Notes: generated from the letters alone by a model not told the origin. A DNA stretch of 64,000 nucleotides from Gossypium raimondii (GCF_025698545.1 NC_068565.1:434001-498000), one strand, 5' to 3'. Shown: positions 10,747-23,662, counted from the stretch's first letter. Numbers and translations are program-made.

Positions 10747-13249
10747 TTATGAGTTATAGTTATCAAGCCCCAAATCTCTTAGCGCATCGGTGGCAGCATC
10801 TTTGCAGCTTTCATGATTTTCCTTCGCCTTACGGATAAACTTGTCAATACCGTTATTCAGCAGAAGCATTCTGCAAACGAAAGCATCAGTTTTCGATAAA
10901 TCGAGACTAGTATTACTAGTAACTTCTTTAATAGCATTATTCAGCGATTGAAAAAATTATGAACGTTGATACTCGAATTATCTATATCCAACTTAAATGA
11001 AGTGCTGAAATAAAACTTGCCTGTTTTCCGGGTTCCTAACAACAAGATTCCGAATCATGAGACAGGAACTTCTTTGCATCGGCTGAGCAGCAGGGAACTT
11101 CTGCATGGCTTGAATAGCAAGATCACCTGCTCCAGCTTCAACGGCACGAGTTGCATTGTCGGGTGATCTCAAGCAGAGTACAGAAATGATGGCCATGACC
11201 TAAAGTCGAGTTCATTATGATGTCAATCCTATATTGTTATGCATGCATATGTTTTATCACGAAACTGCACATGACTTTCACATCCATTATTACATCGAGT
11301 GTTTCTCAGAGCATCCGAACTGTTGTTTGAAAACAAGTAAGACTATCATGTTGTACAAATACTAATTCAGCAGAACATTAAAATGGTTGTGAAAACTGGA
11401 TCATCAAGCATTTCACGGGTATAAGATTTATCAATCCCTTACCTCTTGCAGCACAGATGGATCATCAGAAAATCTAGCCGATAATTTGATCAGCTTGTCC
11501 ATACCTCCTTTTTCGACTATAGCACTCTTATTTGAGTCACTTCCTGCCAACTAGCCAAATAGGGGAGAAAAGAAGGCATTGATGATTCCGGTAAGACATG
11601 AAACTAAAATTCAGATAATGCAGCTTCATGAAAGTACAAGCTTCTGATTCATAATCCGTATAGTTAAGATTTACAGATTTAAAATATACAAGTGCACGCA
11701 GTTCAAGTATCACGTCACCTACAATAGAAAACCCTTTTTTGAATGGTACCATTGTACAGCTCTAAAAACAAAATATTTCATGCCATGAAAGCAGAGAAGA
11801 TTAGTGAAAGATTACAATAAAGGAAACAACCTTCAACGGAGCATTTTATGTCTATACCTTGGATAACAATGAACAACAAGTTCTAGCTACAGTTTTGTTG
11901 CGTTGTTCACCACTATCATCAACACACTTAAGAAGCACATCGATACCACCAGCATCGGCAATGGACTTACATATTTCATCCTGCACAAAATGAAACACAT
12001 TATAGTAAATTCAAAGGCTAATGTTCATCACACATACATAATTAGTATTTTAAGCCTATTATATTAACCTAAATCAAGTAGTCTCTTATATCTCAACTAA
12101 TTCTAATAACTTACATTGACAGCAACGGCTTTTAGTGCTATGCTAGCGGAAACAAGACTAGGTGAACTAATCCCCCCATGAAGAGATTCCACAAGAGCTT
12201 TTGCAATTCCAATTTTCGCAAATCTTCGTGCATAACCATAAACCTGAAGCAACAAAATATCGCTCAACCGTTTTGAGGAACAATAACAGTACTACCTAAA
12301 AGATTTAGTACACGTATTTTACTTACTTCGGAAGCAACAACCCGATTATCATCGGAGGTTAACAAAACACGTATAGCATCATACAAACTTTGAATGCTTC
12401 CCTGAGTTTGTCCACTCAAAACTTGTAGAATCAGCTCATCGACTCGTAAGTCCATTAATGATTGTTTAACAACTTCATTACCGCTTGCAGCCGCAGCAAC
12501 AACAGTGAAACCTGATTTCAAAATATCCAAATCTCGAATCCCATCACTAAGAATACCAACCACAATCTTCGGTCCTCCACTTGCCCTAAAACTCTCCGTA
12601 CTTTGAACATCTAAAAGACAAACAAAACAGAGCATAAACTAATTTAACTCCAACACATAAACTATTACCAAATCTTAAAACATATTGAATTGTTCTAAAC
12701 CTGTAAGCAATGATGCCATTGCCTTAAAACAAGAAACTAGACACTGCCTTGATTTAGTTGGAATTTTACTACAGATCAAACAAACCAATTCGATACCGCC
12801 GTTTTTAGCAACAATCGCTGCATTCCCCGAATCTTCTTTATTAGAAATACATAATTCACTTAGGTCATTAAGCAAGGCAGTGATTTGGACTAAATCTTGG
12901 CCGCCGAATTGATCCTTCGAATCAGCATTCAGTTGCTTCAGCTTATCCAAGCATTGCATCGCCGGATGGTCCTTGATGCCGCCTTCTCCAGGAACACACT
13001 TCACGATCCCTATTTCAAATCGGTCGTTCAAAAAACACTCAGTTAAAAATGGGAATCCACGACAAAATGGATTAAAAATGAAAGGGAGATTGTAGAGATA
13101 CCAGAAAGATCGACGCCTTGAAGGGAGAGTGTTTGGATGGCGTCTTCTAGAGCTTCGGCGGGATCCATCCCGAGGTCATCTATGTTCTCTTTCACTAACT
13201 CGTCGAAGGCCTCTTGTGAGATTGTACGGACGTTCTTGGTCGGAGCCAT
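10747..13249 (-). CDS. ARMC6: Armadillo repeat-containing protein 6-like
   Basis: Eight exons on the minus strand: 13249-13102, 13009-12701, 12610-12327, 12243-12115, 11980-11858, 11550-11443, 11199-11021 and 10870-10747. All junctions close in frame and give 467 residues, the usual ARMC6 length. The N-terminus (ISQEAFDELVKENIDDLGMD) and the armadillo-like helices, such as NGGIELV and AGGIDVLLKCVDD, match the family. Armadillo folds act as protein-binding scaffolds; the partners of plant ARMC6 are not known to me. The last intron (11020-10871) starts GCAAGT and ends CAG, a GC-AG intron: only this donor joins ENR to MLLLNNG in frame. Exon 6 must start after TAG at 11551, because the nearby CAG would shift the frame. 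The gene is compact and free of large insertions. Confidence 0.9.
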
Positions 13250-14351
13250 CTTTGGTTTCTCTTAGCTACAGATTTTAGGGATCCGCCGCTGATCGGAGGA
13301 ATGACGGACCGGCGGCGAAGAAGATCTGTTAAGACTCAGGAGTCAGGAGTGTAATTTTTTAATTTCCGAGAGGTCAGAGATTTTAAATTTTAACTCTTAT
13401 CTGACGATTTGGCTCCTAAATTATTATGTTTTATTTTTATAATTTTTTTTGGGTAAATCAATTTTTTCTTAAGGAGTTCCTTGAACAAAAAAAAGTTAAG
13501 TCCCATATTTAAATTCAAAAATAATTTAAATATTAAAAAAAACAAATAAATTATTAGTTTAGATGTTAAAAACCTATTAAGATCTACATGGACACGTGGA
13601 CAACATAGGTTTAACGTATCAAAATTTAAAAGAGTTAAATTCTTTGTCAAAATGTATATATTTGTAATTTGACTCGTATTTAAATATATTTCATACCATT
13701 TTATGCTGCTGCATCCTAGGTAACAACGAGGAGGATTAAGAAACATTTATTTAAATAATACTAATATTTTGTAATTTTTACTAAAATATTTTAAAATCTG
13801 AAAACCACTTAAAATCTAATAATGTAAATGATATTTTAATGCTCACAAACTGGGAAATGAACAGAATTAAAACACTATAATACCCAATTCAAACAGGTTG
13901 CCAACCTAGTCTAGATTTTCATTTCAATTTATTCTAATATTACTAAATTACATATCCCCATCATTATTTAAAGAAAATTTAAGTGCATAAAAATTGATAA
14001 GCAAGGTTAAGCGAACTCAAGCTCGTGTAGTTAGGTTAGCTTAGGCTATGTCTTAAACCCGAGCCGTATGTTGAGCCCTAAATTTTAGAGTCAAACTCGA
14101 GCTTGAATATATAAAAAGGTAAAACAAAACATTGAACAAATACAATGAAAGGCCTATTCGCTATTGGCTCCCCAATACAATACTGCTGAATCATACACTC
14201 CAAATTCTACTGATAAAATATATACAACCTAATGTAAGCTCCCTTCACACACACACACAATTGATCCATTTTTACGGCTATTCTCCTTTGATAGACATAA
14301 TAAAGTGTTAATAATAGAGAGGGGGGCAACAAAATCTACCATATCGAAGTT
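13250..14351. other. Intergenic: ARMC6 promoter side and RNF170-like 3' side
   Basis: The first 120 bases next to the ARMC6 start are the GC-richer 5' UTR and promoter zone on the minus strand. The rest is AT-rich, with a decayed stretch of 'aactcgagctt' phrases at 13984-14110 that looks like an old repeat. No gene was seen. Confidence 0.45.
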
Positions 14352-17300
14352 TCATTCTTGTAAAAGTTCCATGGCAGCTAAGCGCCTCACACGCTGCATA
14401 AGTCGTCGTCTGCGATAGATACCAACCAGACGTAGGATGAGTATGAGAATAATCGCCGAACAATCAAACACCCTTCCGATTCCTATCCCCCCTGCAAAAC
14501 GGGAAAAAAAGAACAATTTGTACAATTGGCTAGCATATACGTACAGCAATGCATTAGCTCCAAGGTTTTCAGAACCAGATTAACAATGGTTGAGCTGGTC
14601 AGATCACTGATTCTCAGTCCAACCAGTTCGTCCAGTTCGATTAAATAAATTATTTTAAAATTTTAAAAAGTAAAAAAAAAAAAACTGGTTCAACCGAATC
14701 GACCAGCCGGTTTGACCCCTTATTCTGGACCGGTACCCCAGCCTATTCCCAATCCGATCAACCAGTTCAATCCAGTTTTGAAAATAATAATTAGCTTTCC
14801 AACACCAAAATGATCTGAAAATATCGATCACATGGTTACTTATTACTACCATCATCAAATTGACCCTATGAACAACATATATATACCTGTTGGAATAAAA
14901 TCTAATGGTGTGGCTCTGTAGATGATACTTAGCAACATCTGCAAAATAGTGGTTAAGAGTTTTAGCAGAGAACAGTCGGGAACCGGAGTTTTTAAATGAA
15001 ATGAGCAACTCGTTCAACATACATATGTGTTGCAAGTTAGTCACCTAACTTTGATTTATTATCGTCTAAACCGTCATGACAACCTATCAGTTTGTTATAC
15101 TTAAAGCTTATAAAACAGTCACCTTTTTGTCAGCCCTTCCTAAAATTAATTGATAGAAGCTTTGACTAACCTCTGGTTTATAAGATCCTCAAAAGTTCTA
15201 CCGGTTTCCTTTTGAATTGAAGATATAAAGTTAATGTATGACATGCACCGTAAGAAAATAGAAGATAGTGCACGCTCTCGACATTGAAGAAGTGCTAACT
15301 TTTCTAATTGAAAACAGTAAAACATAACATTAACTCAAAATAAAGACAAGGACAAGCACATGACCGCCACCAGACGTAAAATGCTTGTGCAGGCTAGTCT
15401 GCACATGTGCAAATAACATAAACGCATGTCTGTGTCTAGATGCCACTGCTGTATATATGCATATATATATATATATCTTCACAGCATATATATGCACTGA
15501 ACTTAACTGCAAAAAGGCGTATCTCGGCAATATATGTATCATTTGTATCAGGATCCATCAATCCCTGGAAGATTCTCTTGATGAAGAATGGTAACTCACG
15601 CACTTTCTGCTAAGAAAAGAAGGAAGAAAATGTTCACGGCCTGCTCACAACAGAACAGAACATCAAGCATTACAGTTGTAAGACAAACGGAACAATAAAC
15701 AAGAAGCAAGTATAAGGATTGTTAGCGTGAACAAAACAAAACAACATTATTCTGCAGTTCACCTCGAAAGCAATGTCAGAACCATTAAATTATATGGTAA
15801 AACCATTAATTTTAAAGTTGTATCTGTCTGACAGAAATCAACTTAGCATACATGTTTACTAGAGTATACAAATGGCTATAATTAGCACGCATACCTGAAT
15901 GAATCCACGTGCACCTCCAAGAAAGAGGAGGTTATACCTCCGTACACTTTTAAGCACCTCAGCAACTTCTTGGTTCTGTGGCTGTTGTTCCAATGATGCC
16001 TCTGGCATCAAATTAACAATCATGCAGGTACACATGGGACACCCACATGGCTTTGACGCTGAGGAATAGTTCCAGAATTGCAAAATACAACTGCCTGCCA
16101 AAAACCGAAACAAGACCAGAAAAAAAGAAACCAACTTAAGGAAAGTTGATTAGAGGACAAACACATAAGTCAGTTCCCCAATCCAGGGAGTATTCAATGA
16201 CTATAATTTATCGAGACAATCATTTTACTGCAAAAAGCAAGTTAAGAGTTCCAACTTAACACAAGTTCTGGCAATCAAAGGCACTAGCTGCACAACTATA
16301 ACAACAGTAAATAAATGAAGAGTTAATATATACCAAGGTACCTAAATACTTTAGCAACTTATACCACTTGGTACCTAAACTTTTTTTAGACCTAACTGAT
16401 GCCTAAACTTGAAAACCGTAAGCCAACTTGGTACTTTTTCAGGTACCTGACTAACTCCATTAAAATGTGTTGACATGGCACTGATGACCAATATCATGGT
16501 AACACATGGCAGCCTCACATTTTGACACATGGCAAAAGATAAAAATTAATTAAAAATATTATAATTTTTAGTTTTGCCACATATCAAAATGTGAGGCTGT
16601 CATGTGTCACCATGTTATTGATTGTCAATGTCACGTCAACGCCACGGCGTATTTTAACAATGTTAACCAAGTACCTAAAAAGTACCAAATTGGCTTATGA
16701 TTTCCACGTTTAGTTGCCAAGATCAAATACCTCTGTATATATTAACCCATAAATGAATTTCAGCTTCAGAAACAAAGGCAATGACAAACAGATAATGCAA
16801 CCCCCCGCCCTCTCCCCCCCCCCCCCAAAAAAAAAAAAATTACCATCCATTACTCCTATTGCGAAGGGAAAAAAAAAGTTTATTAGCACTCAACAACCAC
16901 CTTTGTACTAATACTGAAATTTTTGCCGTTTGGGGGATCCACAATTTCATGTGAGTTCCTAATATCTCTTCCTGTTTACACAACTCGATAACAATCTCAT
17001 TAAGTCATCAGCATCTAAAGGGCGAAACTATAGTGAGAAGAAACGAATCCTCCTTTAAAAGTGTTCATAGTTTATAGTTTAAACCTCAAGATTCTTTAAC
17101 AATTCCACTATAAAATAAAAGAGAGAATAAATTAATGAGTAAAAAGAGACTTGTTTCCTAGTAACAACGAAATTCTTTTCTTCAAGCAATATACCACCTT
17201 TACACAAGCTTCAGAAAAGAACAAAATAAAGCATATCATGTAAATGTATATAAACCATAAAAATTGTATACACAAAGTACAATAAAAATCAGAACAAACT

Positions 17301-18251
17301 ATTTGAAAAGGTTAAATTCTGCTATTAGCCCTGTACTTTACAAAAGCTATGGATTGAATCCTTATACTTTAATTTGATCATTTTAGTCCTTGTACTTTTC
17401 AAATTTTAAAATTTCAATCTTCACCAAAAGTAACTGCTAAATTCATTAAGTTAAATTTTGCTATTTCCAAAATTTGATGTAGCAAACCGTATATGTAATG
17501 CCATGTCAACTTGTTATTTACAAGTAATACCTACTGAAAATTCAGTTAATGAATTAACTAATGTCATTTGCGTCAAGACTAAAAGTTCAAATTTTGAAAA
17601 GTGTAGAGACTTAAAATGATTCAATTAGAGAATATGGACTAAATCTACAATTGTAAGCATACTGAATGGATATAACTGCTACTGTTTGGGTTAGACTAAA
17701 ATTTCAAAAGTACAAGGACTAAAATTAACAAATTTGAAAAGTACTGGGACTAAAATTGATCAAATGAAAGTACAGCAACTAAATCCATAACTTTCACAAA
17801 GCATAGTGGCTAATAGCAGAATTTAACCATTTGAAAAAAAATGGTTTCCTAACAATTTCTTGAATGAACCAACAAATTCATGTTAACCAGTGAGAAATTT
17901 TAACTAATTTGTGCTAATTCAAAATACTAATTCGCGCTGGAAACTAAAATTCCAAGTACAGTTTCAGAGAAAAAGCCTTATTTCTTTTTCCTTTTCGTTT
18001 CTTTCTAGATTTTTTTTTTCTAACCAACCAAACAAAACGAAGCTCAAGACAGAAGTGGCTAAATAAATTTGTTTAAAAAAAAAAAACAAAGGAATTTGAA
18101 AAAGGGAAGTACCGCAATACCAATGGCCGCAATTAGATCGACAAGGAACAGTGAAGGGGCCAAAGCAAATTGGGCAACAATCATCATCGGGAGGGGTTTC
18201 ACTCAATCTCTTATTGCCTCCTAATTCCTCCATTTTTCTATCAGTTTCCAT
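14352..18251 (-). CDS. RING-finger E3 ubiquitin ligase with DUF1232 region, RNF170-like
   Basis: Five exons on the minus strand: 18251-18113, 16094-15895, 15606-15508, 14938-14887 and 14491-14352, giving 209 residues. A C3HC4 RING lies at residues 26 to about 70 (CPICFGPF, NCGHWYCGSC, CGCPMC). It is followed by a basic linker and a FFIKRIFQGLMDPD segment. Hydrophobic stretches (MLLSIIYRATPLDFIPT and IILILILRLVGIY) form the DUF1232-like membrane part, and the tail is basic (YRRRRL). Animal RNF170 is an ER membrane ligase with the same order; an endomembrane E3 role is inferred. Intron 1 is about 2 kb and carries two Mutator-type MITEs with exact 9-bp target duplications. Intron 4 carries another repeat. 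Residue 7 is an alternative Met start. Confidence 0.87.
14570..14790. mobile_element. MITE-like family K, copy 1 (RNF170-like intron 4)
   Basis: The ends are inverted (GGTTTTCAGAACCAG on the left, CCAGTTTTGAAAA on the right). The interior is full of short GGTT/AACC blocks such as 'aaccagttcg' and 'gaccagccggttt'. Similar blocks occur at 28740-28935, 34125-34335 and 51100-51310. Confidence 0.55.
16320..16748. mobile_element. Mutator-type MITE with exact 9-bp TSD (RNF170-like intron 1)
   Basis: The target duplication ATAAATGAA lies at 16311-16319 and 16749-16757. Inverted ends are GAGTTAATATATACCAAGG and a right end of GTATATATTAACCC. The 429-base interior is non-coding, and the arms carry GGTACCTAA-type blocks. 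A 5'-truncated relative lies at 23830-24215. Confidence 0.9.
16801..16843. repeat. C-tract followed by A-tract
   Basis: An interrupted run of about 28 bases, nearly all C, abuts a run of 13 A within intron 1 of the RNF170-like gene. It is low complexity and a likely site of length errors. Confidence 0.9.
17310..17828. mobile_element. Mutator-type MITE with long TIRs and exact 9-bp TSD (RNF170-like intron 1)
   Basis: The target duplication ATTTGAAAA lies at 17301-17309 and 17829-17837. The terminal inverted repeats exceed 80 bases, starting GGTTAAATTCTGCTATTAG and ending CTAATAGCAGAATTTAACC. The 519-base element has no coding capacity. Its hairpin potential makes it a candidate small-RNA source if transcribed with the host intron. 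Confidence 0.93.
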
Positions 18252-18632
18252 TTTCCCTCCCTTACACTTTCACTTTTTTTTTTCCTTAAGAATTTATTAT
18301 TGAAGAATGTTTTTTTCCATCACTTTCTCGGGAAAAATGCGCGGTGTTATTGTTGTTAGAAAATGTGGAATATCAAATGCCCCGCCGTTCATATATATAT
18401 TCACGAGTTTTCGCGTAGTTTTCTAGGCAAGGACATAAAAGTAAATCTACTTTTTAAGCAAAAAATTAAACAATTTTTTTAAATAAAGTAAATAATGGAT
18501 TCGGAAATTAAAATCCGTAAGAGAAACATGGATTTAGATTTTTATTATCCAATTTTAAATCCGTTATTTGTAAAAGTAAAACAGATTCGGATAATAAATA
18601 TTTGAATATTAATATTTGTATTTACTTCAAAT

Positions 18633-19076
18633 TAGAGGTGTCTATGGGCCGGGCATCCCGGCCCGATCCGAAGGTCCGCCCTAAATATGGGAGGGTTTGG
18701 GTAAAAGTATAGGCCCGAAATATGGGTTTGGAAAAAAAATGAGGCCCGTTTAGAAAATGGGCCGGGCCTCAAGCACCACTTTTTTGGCCTCGGGCTCGGC
18801 TCGGCCCGGCCCGAATTTAATTAAAATATACTTTTATTTTTATTTTTAAATTTTAAAATATTTTTAAAATACTTTTATTTTTATTTTTAAAATTATTTTT
18901 TGGTGTTTATTAAAAAATGGGCCGAGCCTGGCCGGGCTCGGGCTTAGGATTTTATTCCCGGGCCGTGCCTAGACAAAATTCCAGGCCCATGTTTCGGGCC
19001 GGGCTCAGGCATAGGAGGAGGGCCGAAATTTTTTCTGGGCCTGACCCAAACCCGGCCTGGCCCATGGACACCTCTA
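18633..19076. mobile_element. GC-rich hAT-type MITE, copy 1, with 8-bp TSD
   Basis: Starts TAGAGGTGTCTATGGGCCGG and ends CCATGGACACCTCTA. An exact 8-bp duplication, CTTCAAAT, flanks it at 18625-18632 and 19077-19084. TAGAGGTG-type ends with 8-bp duplications are typical of hAT elements. Both arms are strings of GGCCCG/CGGGCC around an AT-rich centre, so the GC content contrasts sharply with the surroundings. Confidence 0.92.
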
Positions 19077-19524
19077 CTTCAAATATGAAATATGTTATAA
19101 ATAGTAATTAAAATATTCGAAAAAAATTTATTTAAATCTGTAATATTCAAATCAGGGTGAATCTAGGAATTATAAATTTTTGTGATCTTAAAATATAATT
19201 TTATCATTTATTAATTTATAATTTTATTTTTTTTAAAAGTATTATATATTAATTTATAAATTTATTATTATGGGGACTAAAAGGTTAATGTTTTATTTTT
19301 GGGACCAAGCCCTTGTCTGCCTTTAAATATCGAATATGATCCTTGAAAATTCCTTCAAATGCATTAAAAATTAAAATAAACATTTAAAAAATTATAACTA
19401 TTCGTTTTAAATAAATAAATAAAAATCTTGCAACCGTTAAATATACATTAATATAGATTATATTTTAGAATTCAATAATCGACTAACATAGCCAAATTTT
19501 GACATCTTTTTTTTTTAACAATAA

Positions 19525-19690
19525 TCTCATTATAAGTTCTTATCATATATGCTCTTTTTGATACGATGCCTAGAACTGCTCATAGTCCCTTCCCAATTCA
19601 TAAATAGAAGGATAATACGCTTCAGCGCACTCGAACTCACGTCCTCTTATACTGACAACAATACCAATAACGATCGAATTATGATTAATC
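19525..19690 (-). mobile_element. tRNA-like SINE, copy 1
   Basis: On the minus strand it reads ATTGGTATTGTTGTCAG, then GAGTTCGAGTGCG, which resembles a Pol III box B (GGTTCGANTCC). A body follows with 'gcattatccttctatttat', 'gaagggactatgagcag' and a 'tctaggcatcgtatcaaaaagagca' type 3' part. The same order recurs at 36367-36545 (+) and, degraded, at 23663-23810 (-). The SINE call rests on these boxes and on colinearity. Confidence 0.55.
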
Positions 19691-20034
19691 CGCATTTATA
19701 CTTTTTTTTTTCATATACCTATGTCCCATATTTATATATTAATTTGAAAAACATAAGGAATGCAATAAATAAGCCTTGAGATTGAACATTTGAACAATGG
19801 TTTTAAGATTTACTGCTGCTCATCAACCTCTATAAAAATGGGATATTATTTTTCAAATTATAGTTCAATATAATGGTAAAATTATACTTTAATCTTTTAA
19901 AATTTTATAATTCAAATTTGTTCCCCTAAAATGATTTCATGGCTCCGCCTTTGGTTGTAATGATTAATCTTGGTTGAATTTGTTCATATAGTTGTAACTT
20001 TAAAGGAAAAAAAAAGCTTTACTTGTATTCTACA

Positions 20035-20506
20035 TAGAGGTGCTCATGGACCGGGCAGCCCGGCCCGGCCCGACGGCCCGCCCGAAATATGGGAGGGTTT
20101 GGGTAAAAATATAGGCCCGAAATATGGGCTTGGGCAAAAAAATGAGGCCCGTTTAGAAAACGGGCCGGGCCTCGGGACCACTTTTTCGGCCCGGGCCCGG
20201 GCCGATATAATAAATATATTTATTTTTTAAAATTTAAAAATATTTTTTACATACTTTTTAAATTTTTTTAAATTTTAAAATATTTTTAAAATACTTTTTT
20301 AATTTTTTTTAATTTTTTTAATTTTAAAATATTTTAAAAATATTTTTTAAATACTTTTTTAATTTTTTTAAAATTTTAAAATAAAAGTGGGCCGGGCCGG
20401 GCTTATGATTTTTTTCTCGGGCCGGGCCTGGGCAAAATCTTAGGCCCATATTTCGGGCCGGGCCCGGGCTGAAATTTTTTATGGGCCCGGCCCATGAGCA
20501 CCTCTA
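20035..20506. mobile_element. GC-rich hAT-type MITE, copy 2, with 8-bp TSD
   Basis: Starts TAGAGGTGCTCATGGACCGG and ends CCCATGAGCACCTCTA. The exact target duplication ATTCTACA lies at 20027-20034 and 20507-20514. Colinear with the copy at 18633-19076, with the same GGCCCG-rich arms and A/T-only centre. Confidence 0.93.
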
Positions 20507-20584
20507 ATTCTACATGTTATACTCGAACGATTCTGCTTCAATTCGCATGTGCATACAATAACGGATATTGATATTAAATTTTGG

Positions 20585-20795
20585 AGATTAATTAAAAAAA
20601 TTAAAAGTAAAGGTTTAATTCAAATTCTTAGAACTTTCAAGAGGCTTAGTTAGGATTACTAAAAAATTTGAAAAGTCTAACTAAAATTGTCAAAAACATG
20701 GAGGGTCTTAATAAGAATTTCCAAAATTTAAAGATAATTTTCCAAATTTTTTGATGGACAAGGTCCCTAGCTCCTATAAGGATCCACCACTGGTT
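20585..20795. repeat. Interspersed repeat family E, copy 2
   Basis: Opposite orientation to the copy at 9490-9835. It ends near 'tcctataaggatccaccac' and contains loosely repeated 'aaaaatttgaaaagtct' units. Non-coding. Confidence 0.5.
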
Positions 20796-20799
20796 CATA

Positions 20800-21854
20800 C
20801 ATATTATAAAAAGGTAGTAAACATAGATTTAACTTTTTCTTATATTATATCATAAAAATTCTTTAAATTATTTAAGTATTGAAATGCATGCTGTAATTAA
20901 ATTTTCGATAAATTTGATTTCTTTTCATACCAGACAATCGATGTAAGTGAGACAATAATGTTTAAACCGGATCGGTTGAGTCAGGATATCAATTCAGATA
21001 ATGGTATCGAATTGATTTATTCACTAATCGATACGAATCTATTGAACCGACAAAAAAAATAAGTTGAAATAATGATGGGATCGAAAAATTTTTTATTTCT
21101 TATTTTTTTTAATCAAGCCGACAAATGAGCAACATTTGACAAAAATAAAACTTCAAAATGATTTTAGAAATTAAAATAAGTAATTTACGAATAAAACCTT
21201 TTAAACCAGTGGCGGATTAAAATTAAAATAATAATTTAATTTAATTCTTTACAAATTATAAATATACAAACTATTAAAATAATAAAATTATATTTTTACT
21301 ATATTTTTAATATACAATTTAATCTCGCCCCAACAAAATTTTCTCATTTCCGCCGATGTTTTGAACGTTGATTTATATGGTCCATTATCAACTCGTTAAA
21401 GTCTAATAAATCGGCCGTATTATCAGTAATAAAGAGACAAATTTTCATTTACACTATCACGTTGCTTGGACAACAAATGTCTGTTTATATGTTAGGTGGT
21501 CAGACATTGGGTCTTTACTCTTTAGTCAAAAAATATAATGACATTAGTTCACTTCAAAATGATAAAATTATATTTTGATCCTCAAAAAAATTTGTGTTAA
21601 ATTATTTTTCTAATTATGCCTCTATTTATATGTTAAGTATATACATATTTACAATTTAATCCCTGTGTTTTAAATATACATCCTTAATTAACATTTTAAC
21701 ACTTGCTTGATTGGTTAATGGAATGATTTGATTGGTATAATATTGATAATTAAATTTTTTAGGTTTAAGGACTAATTTGAAAATCTAACAATAGTTTGAG
21801 AACGTATGATGCAATTAACCTTAATAAATAAAGGAAATGATACTATGGTGGTTT
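20800..21854. other. Intergenic AT-rich stretch
   Basis: No gene was seen on either strand. A block at 20950-21060 with 'aaccggatcggttgagt' wording resembles repeat family K, but its borders are unclear. Confidence 0.4.
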
Positions 21855-22340
21855 ACTATAATGTCTTCAACATAAATTTAGCTCTTAATGTATACATTTT
21901 TTTTATCAAATTGATACTCTTTTTAGCTTAAATTGACCGTTGACTTTTTAGAGATAGTCAACTTTGATCATCAACTCTTAAAAAAGATGGATCAAATTGT
22001 TGAGTTTTTTTAACGAAATATTGACTAAAACATTAAGTTTTTAAACACGGTAGTTTGCAATTTGCATGACAACCAGGGGCACAGACAGTGGCCTTGGTCC
22101 CCAGCCAAATGGTATACTTGCTATTTTAAGCCCTCTAAAATGTAAAACATTATATTTAAGTATTTTAAGCATTTAATTTTATAATTTTATATAAATTTAT
22201 CATACGGGATGCCGCACAAAAATTATTAAAAAATATAATGTTTTAGTTAGCATTTTCATTTAAAAAACTATCGGGACTCTTTTAGAAAATTTAATGATTA
22301 AATTTAGATTAAAAAAAAGAATAATGACAAAATATATATA
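21855..22340. mobile_element. MITE family C, copy 2
   Basis: Shares with 7470-7986 the left arm (actatantgt...tagctcttaatgtata), the central 'taaaacattaagtttttaaacacgg' block and the inverted right arm. A TA microsatellite adjoins the right end. Confidence 0.5.
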
Positions 22341-22919
22341 TATATATAATAAAATATGTTATAAAATAAGGATCGTAAAAGTTAGAATTTGAACTTAAAC
22401 CCATAAATCCTAACCCTTAAATTAAATGGTAATACATGTCTAAACACATGTCTTCATAGGTATTACAATAACAATCAGGGGCAAATTCAGAAATTAAGAG
22501 GGACTGAATAGGTATTTTTACCAAATCCTTTTACAAATTTGGACCACTTATTTTTTATGATTTCTTTAATTGTAATTGATTACATCAGGTTGTAATACAA
22601 AGCACTATTTGATCAAAATTATAATCACTAGGCCTGCATGCTACATTGATTAATTAAACACCCTTTTCATACTTTCAACTATATTGTATATCAAACATAT
22701 CTGTCCAAATTTAAATGATGCTAAATGATCACAAATTATTCCACAAAATATCTAATTTCACCACTTCCTAAGATTACATTCTAAAATCTACATTATTTGA
22801 ATTTTTTTATTGTTTTTAAAATGTATATGTCGATATATGCGTATTTAAACACGAGTATAAAAGTTGCAAGTATTATGAACATCTCTGATCTAAGATGCTC
22901 AATCTATCAAAAATTGGGT

Positions 22920-23170
22920 AAATTAGTCTCTGTGCATTAAATCAAAAAGTAATTCTGGTCTTTTCTGTTAAATTTTTCATTCGTCTGTAGTGTTAAAAAC
23001 TGGTGTGGCTAATTGAATGACCAGACAGTGACACGTGGCATGCCACTTATGCCTCATGTTAATGTATAATGACTTGTTTTTAACAGTAGAAAAATGAATG
23101 AAATTTTTAACAGAAGCAGTAATTTACTAGTTGATCTAATCTGTAGAGACTAATTTACTCATAATTTGAA
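22920..23170. mobile_element. MITE family G, copy 1
   Basis: The ends are inverted (GGGTAAATTAGTCTCTGTG on the left, AGAGACTAATTTACTC on the right). The central block 'acagtgacacgtggcatgcc' is shared with copies at 24640-24900 and 59350-59710. Non-coding. Confidence 0.65.
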
Positions 23171-23662
23171 TAAAAAAGAAAAAAACAAAACCCAACTCCT
23201 AATACAAGAATCTCCACGAATACTTTATACCGAATATAAGGCTGTATAATTTTAAATATATTAAAACTTTTAATAATTAAATAAATTAATACTAAAATAT
23301 ATTTTATATGTCCTTCCAAATGTAAACACACATTCGACCATCATTAGGGCACATGTAAAAATAAAATTAATGTCCTACTTTAGCATTATTTATTTTATTA
23401 TAATTATATATTTTATTGGTTAAACTTTCATTTTCTTTGAAACCTTAAAAAGTACAATACGACAGCGATAAGTTAGATTGGTTCAATTTTTAAGGCAGTT
23501 TTTTATAAAATCTGAAGAGTATAGAGATTAAATTTAATAAAATAAAAGTACAGGGTAAAATTCTTAATTTTCAAAAAGTATAAAATTTGTAACATATTTT
23601 AACCTTATGTTTGATATGATATGTATTTAAACATAAATATCAGATCATATACATTTTATAAA

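Noticed and set aside
18917-19111. Open frame with Gly/Pro/Arg-rich product
   Set aside because: It is a by-product of the GGCCCG-rich arm of the hAT-type MITE at 18633-19076. The same applies to frames at 19970-20230 and 34811-35011.
22380-22460. tRNA-like or SINE copy
   Set aside because: The 'gaatttgaacttaaacc' phrase resembles a box B in reverse, but the rest does not align with the SINE copies and no cloverleaf could be drawn.
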